Assembly (NCBI GenBank): GCA_018399285.1
Contig: JAGYOW010000030.1
Span: 1-37,441 of the forward strand
Reading direction: 5' to 3'
Length of the DNA: 37,441 nucleotides
Origin: Desulfotignum sp.
GTDB lineage: Bacteria > Desulfobacterota > Desulfobacteria > Desulfobacterales > Desulfobacteraceae
Position numbers and translations under genes: made by a program. This document shows, piece after piece, positions 27,700 through 35,743 of this stretch. The notes below the pieces were generated by a model, which worked only from the letters and a program-made list of their open reading frames with translations, did not search any database and had not been told where the DNA came from. Position 1 is the first letter of the stretch, and each line of letters starts with the position of its first letter.

Positions 27700-30009
27700 C
27701 AATGACACCGAAACAGGATGAAGAGGTCAAGTCCATTGCCGTCATCGGCAATTATCTGCCCCGGCAGTGCGGCATTGCCACCTTTACCAGCGATCTGGTG
27801 GAAGGATTGTCCTCTGTGTCGCCGAACATCGATTGCTGGACAATGGCAATGAATGACACATTTAAAGGATATCTTTACCCTGAAAAAGTCCGCTTTGAAA
27901 TCAACCAGAATATTTTGGCGGATTACGGGGTTGCATCCCAGTTTTTAAATATCAGCGAGGTTGATATTGTCTGCATCCAGCATGAATTCGGTATTTTCGA
28001 GGCGCTGCCGGCAGTCATCTGCTCCAAACTGCTGGGCGACCTTCACGATGCCCGTGGTGACAACTTTGCATACGGTGTTGTAAGACCCTGCCCGGAATAC
28101 TGGGATGTCAGTGTGCAAACTCAGTGATCTGTCGGACAACTCGTGGTCATGAGCCATAAGGCAAAAGGTTTTTTAGAAGATATCTACGGGGTCCCCGGGA
28201 GAAAATCGCCTTTATCCATCACGGGATACCGGACATGCCCTTTATCGATTCCAGCTTTAACAAAGATAAATTTGAAGTGGAAGGCAAAAAGGTATTGCTC
28301 ACCTTTGGCCTTTTGTCCCCGAGCAAAGGCATTGAAACCGCGTTGCAGGCCCTTCCCGCCGTCTTGGAAAAACATCCGGATGTGGTCTATATCATTCTGG
28401 GCCGCACCCATCCCCATGTCTTGAAATCTGATGGGGAGGCCTACTGATCATGCTCCAGCAGATGGTTCATAAACTGGGTATCAGCCGGCATGTCATTTTT
28501 CAGAACAGTTTTGTGGCCTTGCGGGAACTGGGTGAATTTCTGGGCATTACGGATCTTTATATCTCCCCATATCCTGAAGAGGCCCAGATTACCTCCGGGA
28601 CCCTGGCCTATGCCATGGGAACGGGCAAGGCCATTATTTCAACCCCCTATTGGTACGCCGTTGAAATGCTGGCGGACGGCCGGGGAAAAATCGTCCCCTT
28701 TAAAGATCCAAAGGCCCTGGCGGAACAGATCAATACCCTTCTGGACAATGACGGCCAACGGCATGCCATGCGCAAAAAAGCCTATACCTTTACACGCGAA
28801 GCCGTGTGGAAAGAGGTGTCAAAGCGCTATCTGGAGGTTTTCAAAGAGGTCCGTCAAAACCGCATCCGCCATCCGCGGCCCAGGTATTCCTATATTAAAA
28901 ACGTTGAGGCCATCACCCGTTTCGATCTGCCCGAGATCAAGCTGGATCATCTCAAGGCCATGACCGATGACACAGGTCTTTTCCAGCATGCCAATCATAC
29001 CATCCCGGACAGGGCCCATGGATACTGCACGGATGATAATGCCAGGGCCCTGCTGACGGCTGTCCTGGGGCAAAAATACCTGCCGGCCAACGGATTTGGC
29101 CTGGATGCCTTGGCCGGCCATTATCTGGGATTTCTTTTATACGCCTTTGATGAAAAAAAAGGCCGGTTTCGCAATTTTATGGACTATTCCCGGCAGTGGG
29201 TGAAAGAGACCGGGTCTGAAGATTCCCATGGCCGGTCGCTCTGGTGCCTGGGAAAGGCCGTGGCCTATCTGGAAAATCCCAGCCACATGGCCGTGAGCAC
29301 GGTGTTGTTCAAAAAGGCCCTGGGAGTTGCGGAACATTTTTTTGCCCCCCGGGCCGTGGCGTTCACCCTCATCGGGCTGGATGCCTACCTGGGCAAATTT
29401 TGCGGGGACAGCAATGCCAGAAGGATCAGGGATATTCTGGCGGACCGGCTGTTTGTCCAGTTTAAAGATCATGGGACCACAGACTGGCCCTGGCCTGAAG
29501 ATGGTTTAAACTATGCCAATGCCAAGCTGCCCCAGGCCCTGATTTTGTCGGGAAAAAGGATGCTGCGCAGCGATATGGTGGATATGGGGCTTGTTTCCCT
29601 TAAATGGCTTCTGGCCGTCCAGACCCATGATCATCATTTTGCGCCCATCGGCAGCAACGGCTGGTATCAGAAAGGGGAAAAAAGGACCCGGTTCGACCAG
29701 CAGCCCATTGAAGCCAAAGCCATGGTCGATGCCTGCGTGGACGCCTATAATATCACCCGGGACCGGCAGTGGTTTGAAAACAGCGTCATGAGTTTTAACT
29801 GGTTTCTCGGGCACAATGATCTGAATATGCCCCTGTATGACCCCAGGACCGGCGGTTGCCGGGACGGGCTTATGGTGGACGGCATCAACCAGAATCAGGG
29901 GGCCGAATCCACGCTGGCATGGCTTTTGTCTTTGCTGACCCTGCAAAAACTCTATGCCGATGAAGTGTTCAATCAACCGCCGTTATTCCAGTCCCCGGAT
30001 ATTAAATAA
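27696..30009 (+). pseudogene. Family 4 glycosyltransferase joined to a C-terminal six-hairpin-type domain, frameshifted in the middle
   Basis: Two clean parts (27696-28000 and 28450-30009) join through a broken stretch into about 770 residues. Residues 1 to about 385 are a GT4 (GT-B) glycosyltransferase: IGNYLPRQCGIATFTSDLV, HEFGIF, then LLTFGLLSPSKGIE, and the donor-site region SPYPEEAQITSGTLAYAMGT. The C-terminal 380 residues (from SYIKNVEAITRF) look like an alpha/alpha six-hairpin glycosidase-type barrel, with YCTDDNARALL and DSHGRSLWCLGKA. This two-part architecture is shared by uncharacterised proteins in several phyla, often beside GH130 genes. It is probably cytoplasmic, since no membrane segment or signal peptide is seen. 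The start overlaps the radical SAM stop. The nucleotide sugar is unknown; the neighbours suggest mannose. Confidence 0.8.
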
Positions 30010-30015
30010 CGGCCA

Positions 30016-30056
30016 TGCCCTGCTGGGCACAACAAATCATGAAAGCTGTTAGCTTT
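30016..30056 (+). terminator. Two small hairpins after the glycosyltransferase gene
   Basis: TGCCC-tgct-GGGCA (30016-30029) and AAAGCT-gtt-AGCTTT (30042-30056) are perfect short stems in the 108-base gap. The second is followed by a short T-rich stretch. They may attenuate transcription into the next gene; they are too small for a confident terminator. Confidence 0.3.
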
Positions 30057-30073
30057 TAGCCGACAGGTATTGG

Positions 30074-30108
30074 CTTAAAACTTAAAACTTAACACTTAAA
30101 ACTTTAAA
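30074..30108 (+). repeat. Five tandem heptamers upstream of the GT4-PMI gene
   Basis: CTTAAAA occurs in five consecutive copies (30074-30108), three perfect and two with one base changed. The array ends directly before the ribosome site (GGAAA) of the gene at 30118, where copy number could alter spacing or mRNA structure. Confidence 0.75.
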
Positions 30109-30117
30109 GGAAACCTG

Positions 30118-31470
30118 ATGCGTATTGCCATGCTGTCCCCCATTGCCTGGCGGACGCCGCCCGTGCACTACGGCCCTTGGGAAAAAGTGGCATCCCTTTT
30201 AACGGAAGGTCTGGTGAAACGGGGCCTTGATGTCACCCTGTTCGCCACAAAAGATTCTTTGACCCATGCGGCCCTGCATGCGGTTTGCGCCAAAGGATAT
30301 GAAGAAGATCCCACCATCATTCCAAAGGTGTCTGAATGCCTTCATATTTCCGAACTGTTTGATCATGCCGACGCATTCGACATTATTCACAACCATTTTG
30401 ATTTTCTGCCCTTAACCTATACGGGACTGACCCGCACCCCCGTGGTCACCACCATTCACGGGTTTTCATCCCCGAAAATTGTGCCGGTGTTTAAAAAATA
30501 CAACAAAAAAACCTTTTATGTGTCCATCAGCGATGCCGACCGAAACCCGGATCTTGACTATATCAGGACCATTCATCACGGGATTGACCTGGCGGAATTT
30601 GATTTTCATCCCCATCCTGAAGATTATCTTTTGTTCCTGGGCCGATTCCATCCGGATAAGGGGGCCAAAGAGGCCATCGAGGTTGCCCGGGCTTCGGGCA
30701 GAAAACTGATCATGGCCGGCATCATCCAGGATGAGGCCTATTTTAATGCACATATCAAACCGGTGATCGATGGGGACCAGGTAACCTATCTGGGAAGCAT
30801 CGGGCCGGAAAAAAGAAATGAGGTGCTGGGCAAGGCCTCAGCGTTGCTGCATCTCATCAATTTTGACGAGCCCTTTGGCCTGAGTGTCATTGAATCCATG
30901 GCCTGCGGCACCCCCGTGATTGCCGTCAACCGTGGCAGCATGCCTGAACTCATTCAGGACCGGGAAAACGGGTTCCTGGTTTCCAATATTCAAGAAGCGA
31001 TTCGTGCAGTTGACCGTATCAGCGTCATTGACCGGGCATTTTGCCGGAAAACCGTTGTGGATCATTTCACCGTTGATCACATGGTTGATAACTATATCCG
31101 GGTGTATGAAAAGATATGTGAAATGACAAAACGTGAAGATCATCGGCCCTGGGGATTTTACCGGATTCTTTCCGATGAAAATACGTTTAAGAATAAAAAA
31201 ATAACGGTGTATCCGGGAAAGCGGTTGAGCCTCCAGCGTCATCAGCACAGGGATGAACACTGGTTTGTGGTCAGCGGAAAAGGCATCTGCACCCTGGATG
31301 GCGCAGAAAATAGGCTTGTGGCCGGACAATCCATAAATATCCCGCGTAAATCCGTTCACAGGATTCAAAATGACGGCATAAAAAATCTCGTATTTACGGA
31401 AGTTCAGACCGGCGATTATTTTGGTGAAGATGATATTGAACGGCTGGAGGATGATTTTGGCAGAAATTAA
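30118..31470 (+). CDS. Family 4 glycosyltransferase fused to a mannose-6-phosphate isomerase (type II) cupin
   Basis: The 450-residue protein has two parts. Residues 1-335 are a GT-B glycosyltransferase of family GT4: N-terminal MRIAMLSPIAWRTPP, nucleotide-sugar half from about 168 (LLFLGRFHPDKGA), and the EX7E motif Glu251 to Glu259 (DEPFGLSVIES) near the donor phosphate. Residues 342-450 match the cupin that ends bifunctional mannose-1-phosphate guanylyltransferase/isomerase proteins: RPWGFYRI, ITVYPGKRLSLQRHQHRDEHW, IPRKSVHRI and GEDDIERLEDDFGR. The metal ligands expected for isomerase activity are present (Gln373, His375, His377, Glu380, His414). It could couple mannose supply to mannosyl transfer. 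It lies between the other GT4 gene and GH130, with its start behind a heptamer repeat. Confidence 0.85.
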   Translation: MRIAMLSPIAWRTPPVHYGPWEKVASLLTEGLVKRGLDVTLFATKDSLTHAALHAVCAKGYEEDPTIIPKVSECLHISELFDHADAFDIIHNHFDFLPLTYTGLTRTPVVTTIHGFSSPKIVPVFKKYNKKTFYVSISDADRNPDLDYIRTIHHGIDLAEFDFHPHPEDYLLFLGRFHPDKGAKEAIEVARASGRKLIMAGIIQDEAYFNAHIKPVIDGDQVTYLGSIGPEKRNEVLGKASALLHLINFDEPFGLSVIESMACGTPVIAVNRGSMPELIQDRENGFLVSNIQEAIRAVDRISVIDRAFCRKTVVDHFTVDHMVDNYIRVYEKICEMTKREDHRPWGFYRILSDENTFKNKKITVYPGKRLSLQRHQHRDEHWFVVSGKGICTLDGAENRLVAGQSINIPRKSVHRIQNDGIKNLVFTEVQTGDYFGEDDIERLEDDFGRN

Positions 31471-31489
31471 CACACACAAAGGGGGGGGC

Positions 31490-32431
31490 ATGAAAGCCGA
31501 AAAAGAGATCATTACGCGCTGTGCACACAATCCCATCCTGACAAGAAAGGATGTCCCCTATCCCGTGGCAACGGTTCACAATGCCGGCGTGGTCAAATAT
31601 CAGGGGCAGTATATCATGCTGTTCAGATCCCATCTTTACAACGGGCGCTCCATCATCGGCCGGGCGGACAGCATGGATGGGTTTTCATTTACCGTTGCCC
31701 CGGAACCCTTTTTAATCCCGGCGAAAGCGGGTGTGTTTGCCGAGTATGAAGCCTTTGGCGTTGAAGATCTGCGCATCAATCCCGTGGGAGATGAATTTTG
31801 GCTCACCTACAGTGCCTATTCTTGTCACGGGGTCTGTATTGCCCTGGCCAGGACGACTGATTTTAAAACCGTTGAACGCATTGCCCTGATCACCCAGGCG
31901 GATCTGCGCAACGTGGTCCTTTTTCCTGAAAAAGTAAACGGCCGGTATGTACGTCTGGACCGGCCCCATTCGGAAATATCCCCCTGGTCCATCTGGATTT
32001 CCTATTCTGCCGATCTGGTTCACTGGGGTGATTCAAAAGTGATCATAAAACCTTTGACTTATCACTGGGATGAAATGAAAATCGGGCCCGGGGCCCCGCC
32101 CATAAAAACCGGTAAAGGCTGGCTGAATATCTATCACGGGGTGTTCAAAACCATGTCCGGAACCGTGTACCGGCTCGGCGCTGCCCTGCATGCCCTGGAT
32201 GACCCGGCAAGAATCATCGGCGTTTCCGATGACTGGATCCTCCAGCCCGAAGATTTCTGGGAAAGGGTCGGCTATGTTCCCAATGTGGTGTTTACCTGCG
32301 GTGCGGTTCCGGAAGAAGACGGTACGGTGAAAATTTACTGGGGAGGTGCGGATACGGTCATGTGTGCGGGTACGGCAAAGCTTGACGATCTAGTGTCTCT
32401 TTGCATCTCTTCTCCCCGGCCGGCCATGTGA
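31490..32431 (+). CDS. GH130 family beta-mannoside phosphorylase/hydrolase
   Basis: The 313-residue protein is a single five-bladed beta-propeller of family GH130, with the family's catalytic-region motif VEDLRI (Asp93) followed by LTYSAY, an early ITRCAHNPILTRKD, and the late GYVPNVVFTCG. GH130 enzymes phosphorolyse (or hydrolyse) beta-mannosidic bonds, releasing mannose-1-phosphate; members differ in linkage (beta-1,4 or beta-1,2) and acceptor. The start is ATG 31490; the ribosome site is an unbroken run of eight G (31481-31488) after AAA. An upstream in-frame ATG at 31421 would overlap the GT4-PMI gene and is less likely. It is 19 bases from the preceding stop. The substrate cannot be told from sequence alone. 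Confidence 0.87.
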   Translation: MKAEKEIITRCAHNPILTRKDVPYPVATVHNAGVVKYQGQYIMLFRSHLYNGRSIIGRADSMDGFSFTVAPEPFLIPAKAGVFAEYEAFGVEDLRINPVGDEFWLTYSAYSCHGVCIALARTTDFKTVERIALITQADLRNVVLFPEKVNGRYVRLDRPHSEISPWSIWISYSADLVHWGDSKVIIKPLTYHWDEMKIGPGAPPIKTGKGWLNIYHGVFKTMSGTVYRLGAALHALDDPARIIGVSDDWILQPEDFWERVGYVPNVVFTCGAVPEEDGTVKIYWGGADTVMCAGTAKLDDLVSLCISSPRPAM

Positions 32432-32442
32432 CAGACGTCACA
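32427..32442 (+). promoter_or_regulatory. Small inverted repeat over the GH130 stop codon
   Basis: TGTGAC-agac-GTCACA forms a perfect 6-bp stem with a 4-base loop that overlaps the stop codon. It resembles a two-fold operator as much as a hairpin. A TATAAT (32476-32481) follows in the same gap, but no good -35 box stands before it. Confidence 0.3.
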
Positions 32443-32509
32443 AAAGGGCAATGGGTCATATATGACTGTTGCTTTTATAATTTTGTATTTACTTTAAGGA
32501 AATTCGTAT

Positions 32510-33981
32510 ATGAAGGCAAAACACCGTCTGAAACTGAAAGTGACAAGAAAACCCAACAAGATCATCGGGGATATCTCCCGGGTCATTACACGGCCCCATC
32601 TGCCGGATGATTCCCATCGCATATCCAGAATTATCGGGCGGATCATGGATCTGCCCGATGCGTTTGCCAATGATCTGATGGCAAAAATACTCAAAGACTT
32701 TTCAGGCCGGCACGAAGACCTTCATCATGTTTTTGAAAAGCACCTGGACCGGGTAAGGGATTTTTTGCCCGAGCATGTATTACTCAAAGATGTTCAAAAG
32801 GAATTGATCGGTGCTTATTTTACAAAAGAATATGCCATAGAGTCGGCCGCACTTTTCAACCCGTCCATTGTGCTCCATCCGGATCAGACCCACCTTGAAA
32901 AAGGCAGCCTCAGGTTTGTCATGAGTCTGAGGGCCACGGGTGAAGGCCATATTTCTTCCATTGTGTTTCGAAGCGGAATTCTGGACCGGCACAACACCTT
33001 TCGGTTTGATCCGGTCAGTGAGTTTGTGGAAACCCCGGATTTAAAACAGGATTCTGTCTACAACCGATCCGTTTTCCAGCGGAAGCTGGATGAAATGAAG
33101 GCCAACAACGAAATCAGCACCTATATTCTCGGCCGCCTGCCCGAAGAATTCCTTTTTAAGGAACTTATCGAACAAATCCGTATCCTCAACGCAAATCCGC
33201 AATTTTCTCCGGCCAAACAGAAAACAACATTTGGTTTTATGACCTGGCTTGCGGATTCCAATTATGAAGTGGACTTTCATAGCGATCACAGAATTTCCGA
33301 ACGGGTCATCTTCCCGGTTTCGAGAAATGAGAGCCGGGGGATTGAAGATGCCCGGTTTGTTCAGTTTTTCGATGATAATCAAGAAGCACCTATTACGCCA
33401 CCTATACGGTTTTATAACGGGGTGACCATTTTACCCTCAGTTGATCGAAACAAAGGATTTCATTCATTTCAAAATTCTGACACTCAACGGCAGTGGTCCA
33501 GAACAAGGGTACGGCCCTTTCCCCGGAAAATAAAGGTCAATATGCCATGCTTTCCGCCAGTGGAGGCGAAAACAACCATATCATGTTTTCAGACAACCTG
33601 CATTTCTGGCAGATCTCCGAAGTGATCCAGGAACCCGAATACCCCTGGGAATTTTTTCCAGATCGGCAATTGCGGATCACCCAGACTGATAAAGGCTGGA
33701 TCGTAATTGACCCACGGGTCAGCCCACGCGCCAGTATTGTATCGGCGCTATTTGGCTGATCTGGAAAACCCGGCACGGGTCATTGCCCGGCCTGATGAAA
33801 CCGCTTGTCTCTAATGAGAAAGAACGGGAGGGATATGTCCCCAATGTGGTTTATTCTGTGGTTCCATCATCACCAGGAAGGAACTGGGCACACAATATTC
33901 CATATGCCATGTCTGATGTTAACTCCGTGGCACAACCGTTGAAGTCAAAAATTGATACAGTGTATGCATGCCGTCATGTAA
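32510..33981 (+). pseudogene. Second, larger GH130 family protein, frameshifted in its 3' third
   Basis: From ATG 32510 (AAGGA upstream) the frame is open to about 33390. An N-terminal region of some 200 residues (RPHLPDDSHRISRIIGRIMD and following) precedes the propeller, as in the larger GH130 subgroup of about 490 residues. The catalytic-region motif GIEDARF is near residue 283, with RVIFPVSRNESRG just before. After 33390 the blades continue in other frames: YNGVTILP, GENNHIMFSDNLHFWQIS, EREGYVPNVVYS and YAMSDVNSV, ending at a TAA at 33979-33981. The indels fall in the fourth damaged tract, so the gene is probably intact in life. With the smaller GH130 it suggests two activities, for example one enzyme for oligomers and one for disaccharides. 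Confidence 0.8.
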
Positions 33982-34005
33982 CTCATAAAAAGGAGAAAAA
34001 GATAA

Positions 34006-34749
34006 GTGAAAAAGCAGCCGATAAAAATGCAATAGGCAAAAATGCACATCCGCCTGGATATTATGGCAGGAAAATGATGAGTGCCTCAGATTGGGCAGGA
34101 TCGCAAATCCAGAAAATGGCAGAGAGAAGAAAGAAAGAAAAAATCTTGAAGATTTTTCACAAAAAACTGCATTTGTATCTCTGGGGTGTGGGCGTCGGGG
34201 CTTGGAGGTGGCGGAATTTTTGTCTTGAAAGAACCGGATATCGTGTGATTGATAGAGAAATAATGGAATATATGGCAAATGATTCTACTTTGACTGAAAA
34301 GATCATTGAATTTTATGATGAACGGGTTCCGGGAAAGATGAGAATTGCTTGCAGCGCTTCCATTGAAAAGAAATTCTTCAAAACGATTATATCCAGCAGC
34401 TGCAAAAAACGGTTACCGGGCACTGGCACATGCTGAGCCGACAATATTTGTGGGCCGGGGAACTCACTCTTGATTCTGCCCCGTCATACGATTTTGTCCG
34501 TACAATTGATATGCAGGAATCGCCGGATTGCGAGATTGTCAAATATGCTGGGTGTTGATGAAGGCGAAGCCGAGAAAAGAGTAACATCATGGATGAGATG
34601 AACATCATGAATTTTTAATGCCGTTTTTCTCAAAGAAAATTGCATCTGATGAATTTGATCTGGTCATTAATATGGATTTCTTTGATTCAGAATACCCGGT
34701 GGCTCAAATCATTGCATGTGCATTTGAACAAAAATTTCAAACTATTTGA
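34006..34749 (+). pseudogene. Cytidylate kinase-like family protein, frameshifted
   Basis: Fragments in different frames add up to one protein. SASDWAGSQIQKMAERRKKE is near 34080; GYRVIDREIMEYMANDSTLT and EKIIEFYDERVPGKM (34228-34340) match the nucleotide-binding core of the cytidylate-kinase-like family, and EPTIFVGRGTH follows near 34434. NMLGVDEGEAEKRV and DEFDLVINMDFFDSEYPVAQ come later, ending at a TGA at 34747-34749. True Cmk phosphorylates CMP; this family is of uncertain function and often sits in stress or carbohydrate clusters. GGAGA precedes a GTG at 34006, which I take as the start. The damage belongs to the fourth indel tract. Confidence 0.6.
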
Positions 34750-34840
34750 ATGCTAAAACCCATGACGTTGATGAGAGAGAGCAAGGAAAATCCAAATAAA
34801 GGTCACAAATGTTCGCCAGAGGAAAGTGGAGGTGATTAAG

Positions 34841-34981
34841 ATGCCGGATAAAGATGGCACCGGACCAAAAGGTCAGGGACCCAAAGACGGTAAAGGCAAG
34901 GGTAAGGGTAAGCGTACCGGACCTGGTCAGGGACCGATGACCGGGGGAAAAAAAGGAACCAGAAAAACAACCCAAAAATAA
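34841..34981 (+). CDS. Small Gly/Lys-rich protein (DUF5320-like N-terminus)
   Basis: This 46-residue protein is very basic and flexible: it begins MPDKDGTGPKGQGPKDGKGK and repeats Gly-Lys and Gly-Pro pairs to the end. The opening GTGP.GQGP resembles small proteins of the DUF5320 type found in anaerobes, but it lacks their later cysteine motifs. GGAGG lies nine bases before the ATG. The gene sits between the cytidylate-kinase-like gene and a strong hairpin, so it probably ends that transcription unit. It may bind nucleic acid or polyphosphate, which is speculation. Confidence 0.6.
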   Translation: MPDKDGTGPKGQGPKDGKGKGKGKRTGPGQGPMTGGKKGTRKTTQK

Positions 34982-35012
34982 GTCGGAGTACTGGACTTTC
35001 AACCCGCAGATT

Positions 35013-35047
35013 CAAATGACCACCGGCGTTAAACCGGTGGTCATTTG
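35013..35047 (+). terminator. Strong inverted repeat after the small Gly/Lys-rich gene
   Basis: A perfect 14-bp stem (35013-35026 with 35034-35047) and a 7-base loop start 31 bases after the stop codon. No long T-run follows, so it may terminate weakly or protect the 3' end of the mRNA. It separates this unit from the sigma-54-type promoter just beyond. Confidence 0.6.
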
Positions 35048-35074
35048 GTAGTAAAGCCATTCGTTTGTCAGTTG

Positions 35075-35089
35075 TGGCATAAAGCTTGC
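35075..35089 (+). promoter_or_regulatory. Sigma-54 (-24/-12) promoter upstream of the CigR/RcnB-like gene
   Basis: TGGCATAAAGCTTGC, followed by T, keeps the GG and GC at consensus spacing (TGGCAC-N5-TTGCW), with one mismatch in the -24 element. It lies 60 bases before the ATG at 35150, outside the indel tracts. Confidence 0.6.
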
Positions 35090-35149
35090 TATTACCATTT
35101 CTGATTAATGGTGAATTCGTTTTATAAATTTTTAAACAGGAGCAATGTT

Positions 35150-35728
35150 ATGCAGCGCTATATGTTTCAGATGAGTTTTATTCTGGCGCTTGTTTTTGCC
35201 GGGATATGGTCGACGGGCACGGCATTCGCAGATAAACCCGATCGGGGTGGCGATAAAAATCGGGAGAATCACAGATACGAAGAAAAACGTGAAAATCACA
35301 GATACGATAAAAAGCAAGAGAATTACAAAGATGAAGAAAGACGTGATAACCACAGATATGACGGGACGCCTGGGCAGGGGTCCTATGACGGGACAACCGG
35401 AAATGGAGACCGGAAGAGCGGGTACTTCAGCGAAAATAAAAAGAAGTTCATCCACCAATATTATTCCGATCGATTTCGAAAAGGGCACTGCCCGCCGGGT
35501 TTGCTCAAAAAGGACAACGGGTGCCTCCCCCCCGGTCAAGCAAAAATGTGGAAAAAAGGGCAACCGCTTCCCAGAGAAGTGATCTTCTATGATCTTCCGT
35601 CAAGCATCCTTGATCAATTGGGAGAGCCGCCACCGCAACACCGCTTTGTGCGCGTGGCCCGGGATATCCTGCTGATTTCGACAGGAACAGGAATCGTGCT
35701 GGACGCTTTTGAGGATATCGGCCGGTAA
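35150..35728 (+). CDS. CigR/RcnB-like secreted protein
   Basis: The 192-residue protein starts at ATG 35150 (AGGAG upstream); an ATG at 35108 in the same frame would pre-extend the signal. A signal peptide of about 27 residues ends near AFA. Next comes a charged, low-complexity part with repeated Glu-Asn-His-Arg-Tyr units (about residues 35-75). The C-terminus has the RcnB/CigR signature: HCPPGLLKKDNGCLPPGQAK, GQPLPREV and RFVRVARDILLISTGTGIVL. RcnB relatives are periplasmic proteins linked to metal homeostasis, and CigR is an anti-virulence regulator; the role here is unknown, and stress- or metal-related function is inference. The sigma-54-type promoter upstream suggests induced expression. 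Confidence 0.75.
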   Translation: MQRYMFQMSFILALVFAGIWSTGTAFADKPDRGGDKNRENHRYEEKRENHRYDKKQENYKDEERRDNHRYDGTPGQGSYDGTTGNGDRKSGYFSENKKKFIHQYYSDRFRKGHCPPGLLKKDNGCLPPGQAKMWKKGQPLPREVIFYDLPSSILDQLGEPPPQHRFVRVARDILLISTGTGIVLDAFEDIGR

Positions 35729-35743
35729 AAAATAAGGATAAAT

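Noticed and set aside
34699..34716. Sigma-54-like TGGCTC...TTGC before the small Gly/Lys gene
   Set aside because: The spacing is one base too long, and it falls within the end of the cytidylate-kinase-like gene in a damaged tract.
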